Shown one piece after another: positions 60,444 to 64,000 of a stretch of 64,000 nucleotides of DNA. The notes below the pieces were generated by a model. It saw nothing but the letters and a program-made list of their open reading frames with translations. It ran no database searches and had not been told where the DNA came from. This stretch comes from Desulfuromonadaceae bacterium (GTDB taxonomy: Bacteria > Desulfobacterota > Desulfuromonadia > Geobacterales > Pseudopelobacteraceae). Location: the NCBI GenBank assembly GCA_028683435.1, contig JAQUIG010000004.1:62001-126000 (forward strand), written 5' to 3'. Within the stretch, counting starts at the first letter, position 1, and the number at the start of each line of letters is the position of its first letter. The position numbers were made by a program, and so were the translations under genes.

Positions 60444-61535
60444 TTACTCCTTTCTTCTATTTCTTCTGGTCAAAAACCGAATAAATCCATGTCCCACCGG
60501 CATAATCAGGCCACCGGCAAGAACCATACCGCCGATTGTGTTCACCAGACTGTTCCGGCTTGAACCCATCATGTAGAAATTTGGGATTGCGTTCAGCGAA
60601 GTAATGCTGGTGCCTTTTTCCACATCAAACCCTGTAAAAGTGCCATCTTTATTTGGTAGGACCATCTTGGTTAGCTGGGCTGATGACGGACCGGATGCAT
60701 GGCAGAAGGTACAGTTCCAGCTTTTGTCAGATATTTGGAAAGCGTGGCTTGTTTCGGTTGGTGTTAGTATTGCTTTCAGATAAAGATCCTTATTTGCTGA
60801 ATTATTATTAAACTCTTTTAGCTCCTCAATGGAAATGTAGTCGTCTCTATTTCTATCGACCAAATATTGAATATCCTGGGAACCGATCTTCTTACTGAGG
60901 TAGCTGTAATCCGCAATTACAGGATTAGATGCGTTAGTTTTGACGTTGCGACGGGCAACATATACTGAGACGACATAGTTTTTAGCCTTTGTATGGCATG
61001 TAACGCAGGTTATTGCTCCAAGATGTAGATCGGTTTGTGGCAGCCACTGGGCGTGTGTAGACTTTATTTTATTATAGTTATGGCAGTTCATGCAGGTGGC
61101 TGTCATGGTAAGTGCAGATATTTCATCAGGTTTTTGCACTTTGTGCGGGTTATGGCAGGCGCTGCAATTTGGAACATTCAGAGAGTGTTTGCTTGTGGCA
61201 TACTCTGCGGCAATATCGCTATGGCAGTTTGTACAGGTGGTTGTTCTTGTCACCTTACCCTCTTTCGGGTGGTCGGCCGTAACGGTATCATGACAGGTTT
61301 TACAGCCAAATTTAGCATGGGTTGTGTGGTTAAACTGCCCGGGATTGAGCAAATCTTTATCACTTTTTACTTTATCTATATCAGCATGACAGACAAGGCA
61401 TGCCTGATTGTCTGATGACGCATTGCCAAAAGAAAAACCTGGGTCTGCTTGTCCAGTCTGTGGAAATATGCAACAGAGTGCCAGTACAGAAACAGTAAAT
61501 ACATTTTTATAAAAGTTCTGATAAAAGCTCTTCAT
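60444..61535 (-). CDS. Heptaheme c-type cytochrome with EF-hand and C-terminal anchor
   Basis: 363 residues. Signal peptide (about 1-30), CxxCH at about 46, 78, 101, 124, 148, 177 and 275, and D-R-N-R-D-D-Y-I-S-I-E-E at 227-238, which satisfies the calcium EF-hand ligand positions 1, 3, 5, 9 and 12. A membrane anchor (about 331-353) precedes R-R-N-R-R-K-E. Paired with the b-type cytochrome, it makes a quinol/cytochrome c module of the Cbc kind, with possible calcium control. Confidence 0.9.
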   Translation of the reverse strand: MKSFYQNFYKNVFTVSVLALCCIFPQTGQADPGFSFGNASSDNQACLVCHADIDKVKSDKDLLNPGQFNHTTHAKFGCKTCHDTVTADHPKEGKVTRTTTCTNCHSDIAAEYATSKHSLNVPNCSACHNPHKVQKPDEISALTMTATCMNCHNYNKIKSTHAQWLPQTDLHLGAITCVTCHTKAKNYVVSVYVARRNVKTNASNPVIADYSYLSKKIGSQDIQYLVDRNRDDYISIEELKEFNNNSANKDLYLKAILTPTETSHAFQISDKSWNCTFCHASGPSSAQLTKMVLPNKDGTFTGFDVEKGTSITSLNAIPNFYMMGSSRNSLVNTIGGMVLAGGLIMPVGHGFIRFLTRRNRRKE

Positions 61536-61601
61536 CAGTATTTTCCCTTTCTAGGTCGAGGAATGCGTTTCTATACCACTATACCATTAGACTACTCATT
61601 G

Positions 61602-61838
61602 TCAGTGAGCTTCCAGCTTCTTTTTTTCTCTAGTTTTTGCTGCAATCATTTTTGTGCTTTCATTGGCTTTACGCAATAGCGGCAGAATCTGGGCCACAAT
61701 AATCAACCCACAAAAGGTTAAAAAAGCCCATACTGAAAAATTAGACGGGTTTCCCCGGTCAATGGAAGATGCCGCTGCTGGCACTACAGTTATTGCCAAA
61801 GCTGCCGCAATAAAAAGACCTTTTTTAATTGTTAACAT
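61602..61838 (-). CDS. Small membrane protein with Q-x-L-P motif (cassette D, second)
   Basis: 78 residues. Signal-like start, then N-F-S-V-W-A-F-L-T-F-C-G-L-I-I-V-A-Q-I-L, then P-L-L, a diverged form of the family, and a basic tail (K-T-R-E-K-K-K-L). Its start overlaps the receiver-like gene's end by seven bases. It directly precedes the heptaheme gene. Confidence 0.78.
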   Translation of the reverse strand: MLTIKKGLFIAAALAITVVPAAASSIDRGNPSNFSVWAFLTFCGLIIVAQILPLLRKANESTKMIAAKTREKKKLEAH

Positions 61839-62290
61839 GGCTGAACTCCTTCTGGTAGGTTATGAACACTTTGGTCGGAATTTACTGGACTATCCTGCTG
61901 TATATCGCGCGCTACGGACTTACACGCGCAAATAGCAGCATTCTTTATCTCATCCCGGTCTTCTGCGTTGACAGGGCGCATCGCGTAATAAAAGATTCCT
62001 TCTTTTCTGATCTTTTGTACACCCGGCAATGAGGCTTCATCCGAAACCAGGATTACAGCCAGATGCTGATTGCATTTTTTCAGCAAACGGACAAGGTCTA
62101 CCAGATCTATCCTGTTGTCAAAGTCACTTCCAAGTAGTACGACAGGTGTCTTTTTTTTGAGGATATTACTGATAACATGAACGGTAGAGGTTGTCGTTTC
62201 AACATCGTAACCGGCTCCTGTCAGACAGCTGGAAATATCTCTCAGAAATGCAGTATCCTTGTCCGCGACCAGAATGCTTTGATTTTTCAT
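61832..62290 (-). CDS. Receiver-like protein lacking the phospho-acceptor Asp (cassette D)
   Basis: 152 residues. Strand 1 S-I-L-V-A-D-K-D-T, strand 3 V-V-L-L-G-S-D-F-D (Gly at the acceptor place), strand 4 V-I-L-V-S-D-E, strand 5 F-Y-Y-A-M-R-P (Arg for Lys). Related to the cassette A and B copies but with a 25-residue C-terminal extension. Two catalytic changes make it the least likely of the three to be phosphorylated. Confidence 0.84.
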   Translation of the reverse strand: MKNQSILVADKDTAFLRDISSCLTGAGYDVETTTSTVHVISNILKKKTPVVLLGSDFDNRIDLVDLVRLLKKCNQHLAVILVSDEASLPGVQKIRKEGIFYYAMRPVNAEDRDEIKNAAICACKSVARDIQQDSPVNSDQSVHNLPEGVQPC

Positions 62291-62316
62291 GAGCTGCCTC
62301 GCAGTAGAGATGGTAA

Positions 62317-62583
62317 TTACTTATTTATTTTTACAGTTTCTACTTCCTTGCGTCCAGACTTGAGCAGGCCTTTAATCATTACGCTGAACAGCACTATCCC
62401 TGGAATAATCTGAAATGTAATTATGACCCCGAAGAAGATGAGAAAAAGTTTTGACATTACATCACCGTTAGTATTTGTCTTGCTCATAGCTGCAAAAACA
62501 ACTACACCAGCCAAAACCATCCCGACCATCATTATACTTACAACTTTTTTTGATAATGATCCCAACTTGGTTGATCTGAGCAT
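62317..62583 (-). CDS. Small membrane protein with Q-x-I-P motif (cassette D, first)
   Basis: 88 residues. Two hydrophobic segments (about 16-33 and 46-66), the second K-L-F-L-I-F-F-G-V-I-I-T-F-Q-I-I, then P-G-I-V-L-F. The most diverged member; its N-terminus is a membrane helix rather than a clear signal. First gene of the unit leading to the heptaheme/b-type pair. Confidence 0.8.
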   Translation of the reverse strand: MLRSTKLGSLSKKVVSIMMVGMVLAGVVVFAAMSKTNTNGDVMSKLFLIFFGVIITFQIIPGIVLFSVMIKGLLKSGRKEVETVKINK

Positions 62584-62638
62584 GATTTACCCCTTTCACA
62601 TACCTGAATGGACCTGAAGTGTATCTAGTCATGTTATA

Positions 62639-62654
62639 AGCATTTGCTGTGCCA
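62639..62654 (-). promoter_or_regulatory. Sigma-54 promoter, cassette D / heptaheme operon
   Basis: On the minus strand TGGCACAGCAAATGCT, GG-N10-GC intact, 56 bp before the ATG. It matches the promoter at 59374-59389 at 15 of 16 bases. The gap to the activator gene (62655-62892) also contains the 11-bp inverted repeat CCCACTGATAT/ATATCAGTGGG (62771-62801), and no gene. Confidence 0.88.
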
Positions 62655-62892
62655 ATTATGGTAAAGTAAAATACAGCTGCAATACTAGTTGGTTATGAAG
62701 ATCTATTTTCGGCAGCAGAGGTTGGACTCTTTTAGATAGCGGAGCACAAAAAAACTCAGCATGTATGTTACCCACTGATATTTCTATTTAATATCAGTGG
62801 GTTGAGTGTGCTTATTTGATTTTATACGGTCTTTGGTGGGTATCCTGAGCGACAGGAGTATTCTTGCCAAGCAGGAAAGTGGGAAGGTATTA

Positions 62893-64000
62893 CTATCGTT
62901 GCATGGTTATGCCCTGCTTCTTTAACAGTGCATAGAGTCTGGAGGATGAAAGCCCTGAGATGCGGCATGCCTCTGAAACTGAGTGATCGGTTAGCTCCAT
63001 GAGCTCATTGAGATACTTATTTTCGGCCGTATGGTAGATTGCATCGCGATATTCCTGCAATTGTGGAAGCTCATGTGGTGGTGCAACTTGATCAGTTGTA
63101 GCGGTTTCTCCCCTCTGCATCGCCTGTCTGGTCACTTCAATCCTGATTTGCATAGGAAGGTGCTTGGGAAAGAGAACCTTTTCGTTACGGGCCACGGCAA
63201 TGGTTCGTTCCAGTGTATTTACCAGTTCACGGACATTGCCGGGCCAGCTGTACATCTCCAGCATGCGCATGAATTCAGGGGAGAAATCCTTGTGCGGAAC
63301 TTCATATTGAACGCAGATCCGGTCGGCATGATGACGTACCAGCAGAGGGATGTCGTCACTCCGTTCATGCAAACCAGGCAACTCAATAATAAAGGTACTG
63401 AGACGAAACAGCAGATCGGCACGAAACGCCCCTTCTTGTACCATCTGTTCCAGGTTCCGGTTGGTAGCCGCCACCAGCCTGAAATTGCTGGCCTGTTCAT
63501 TGACGCTGCCGATGGGACGAAACCGATGCTCCTGCAACACCCGCAAGAACACCTTTTGCAATGACAGCGGCATTTCTCCAATTTCATCAAGAAACAGAGT
63601 GCCACCGTCGGCCTGACTTATCAGACCTTCTCTGTTCTGATCGGCGCTGGTAAAGGATCCTTTTTCGTGACCAAAGAGTATTCCTTCAATGAGGCTGTCG
63701 GGCATGGCAGCGCAATCAACCACAATATATTTTCTGGCGCTACGGGGACTGATATGATGTACGGCACGGGCAAACAGTTCCTTACCGGTGCCGGTAGCCC
63801 CAGTAATCAGCACGTTTGCATCGCTTAAGGCTGCTTGGGTCACCAGGGCGAGGCACTCCTTTAACCTGCTGCTGTTGCCGATAATGCCCTCATGACGAAA
63901 ATTCACTTCAGTGGCAGGGGGCAGTCCAACCAGTTTCTGTTCGCGATACTGCAGGGCACGCTGCAGAGACAGAGTGATCTCCTTGACCGAAGCACCTTTT
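62893..64000 (-). CDS. NtrC-type sigma-54 activator (incomplete at the right edge)
   Basis: The frame is open to 64000, so the N-terminus is missing; a GTG at 63906 is internal. The linker V-K-E-I-T-L-S-L-Q-R-A-L-Q-Y-R-E suggests a receiver domain beyond the window. The AAA+ domain has [17 protein letters not shown] and a variant contact loop G-S-F-T-S-A instead of G-A-F-T-G-A. Ends with a Fis-type helix-turn-helix (S-E-A-C-R-I-S-G-L-S). It neighbours cassette D and is the likely regulator of these promoters. Confidence 0.88.
   Translation of the reverse strand, partial: KGASVKEITLSLQRALQYREQKLVGLPPATEVNFRHEGIIGNSSRLKECLALVTQAALSDANVLITGATGTGKELFARAVHHISPRSARKYIVVDCAAMPDSLIEGILFGHEKGSFTSADQNREGLISQADGGTLFLDEIGEMPLSLQKVFLRVLQEHRFRPIGSVNEQASNFRLVAATNRNLEQMVQEGAFRADLLFRLSTFIIELPGLHERSDDIPLLVRHHADRICVQYEVPHKDFSPEFMRMLEMYSWPGNVRELVNTLERTIAVARNEKVLFPKHLPMQIRIEVTRQAMQRGETATTDQVAPPHELPQLQEYRDAIYHTAENKYLNELMELTDHSVSEACRISGLSSSRLYALLKKQGITMQR

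Noticed and set aside
38183..64000. CRISPR array, prophage or insertion sequence
   Set aside because: No regular short repeats with spacers, no transposase or phage genes and no terminal inverted repeats were seen; the repeats present are promoter elements and paralogous genes.

Overview
The window looks like chromosome of a Geobacter-type member of the Desulfuromonadota (Geobacterales). This is inferred from the gene content: many multiheme c-type cytochromes, heme-containing sensor proteins, an MglA/MglB pair, a FabI enoyl-ACP reductase, NtrC-type sigma-54 regulators, and intact sigma-54 promoters. I have not matched it to a named strain.

Positions 1-37,800 are mostly ordinary core genome. 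They hold a peroxiredoxin tail, a YceI protein, a ferritin-like protein, and a minus-strand run of UPF0158 protein, AI-2E-type permease, copper P-type ATPase and heme-domain histidine kinase. After that come lpxH, a penicillin-binding transpeptidase, a LOG-family protein, mglB-mglA, tRNA-Ser(GCT), an enoyl-CoA hydratase, rnhA-plsC, a release-factor-like GGQ protein, polA, an IclR regulator and a UspA. The rest of this part includes two radical SAM proteins, an NlpC/P60 hydrolase, a fused diadenylate cyclase/YbbR protein, ubiE, fabI, hflX, thiol peroxidase, a HAD phosphatase and an HNH protein. tRNA-Arg(ACG) at 37.9 kb separates this from an accessory region that fills the rest of the window.

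Positions 38,180-46,200 (all minus strand) resemble the 'orange protein' (ORP) loci of anaerobes. There are four NifX/NifB-fold small proteins, two MinD-type ATPases each carrying a 2[4Fe-4S] ferredoxin insert, a DUF5320 protein, a UPF0251/DUF134 HTH protein and a sigma-54 activator. A DUF302 protein and a SLAC1/TehA-like channel lie in the same block. Three promoters here share one architecture: TTGACA, 17-18 bp, TATTTT, then a palindrome TGTG(T/C)ATATACACA. That defines a local repressor-type regulon.

Positions 46,400-64,000 hold the most unusual content. Seven small membrane proteins share a Q-x-(I/V/L)-P motif at the end of a membrane segment. Three response-regulator receivers lack the phospho-acceptor aspartate. 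Two 56-58 residue membrane peptides are nearly identical over their core, and two four-helix membrane proteins are paralogs. These are arranged as repeated cassettes upstream of or beside two electron-transfer modules. One module is a pentaheme cytochrome, Tat-exported ferredoxin, NrfD protein and dodecaheme cytochrome (Cbc-like). The other is a heptaheme EF-hand cytochrome with a b-type cytochrome. Five transcription units in this block begin with near-perfect sigma-54 -24/-12 elements, and an NtrC-type activator runs off the right edge. My reading is a sigma-54-controlled, modular quinone/cytochrome respiratory system with undescribed small accessory subunits.
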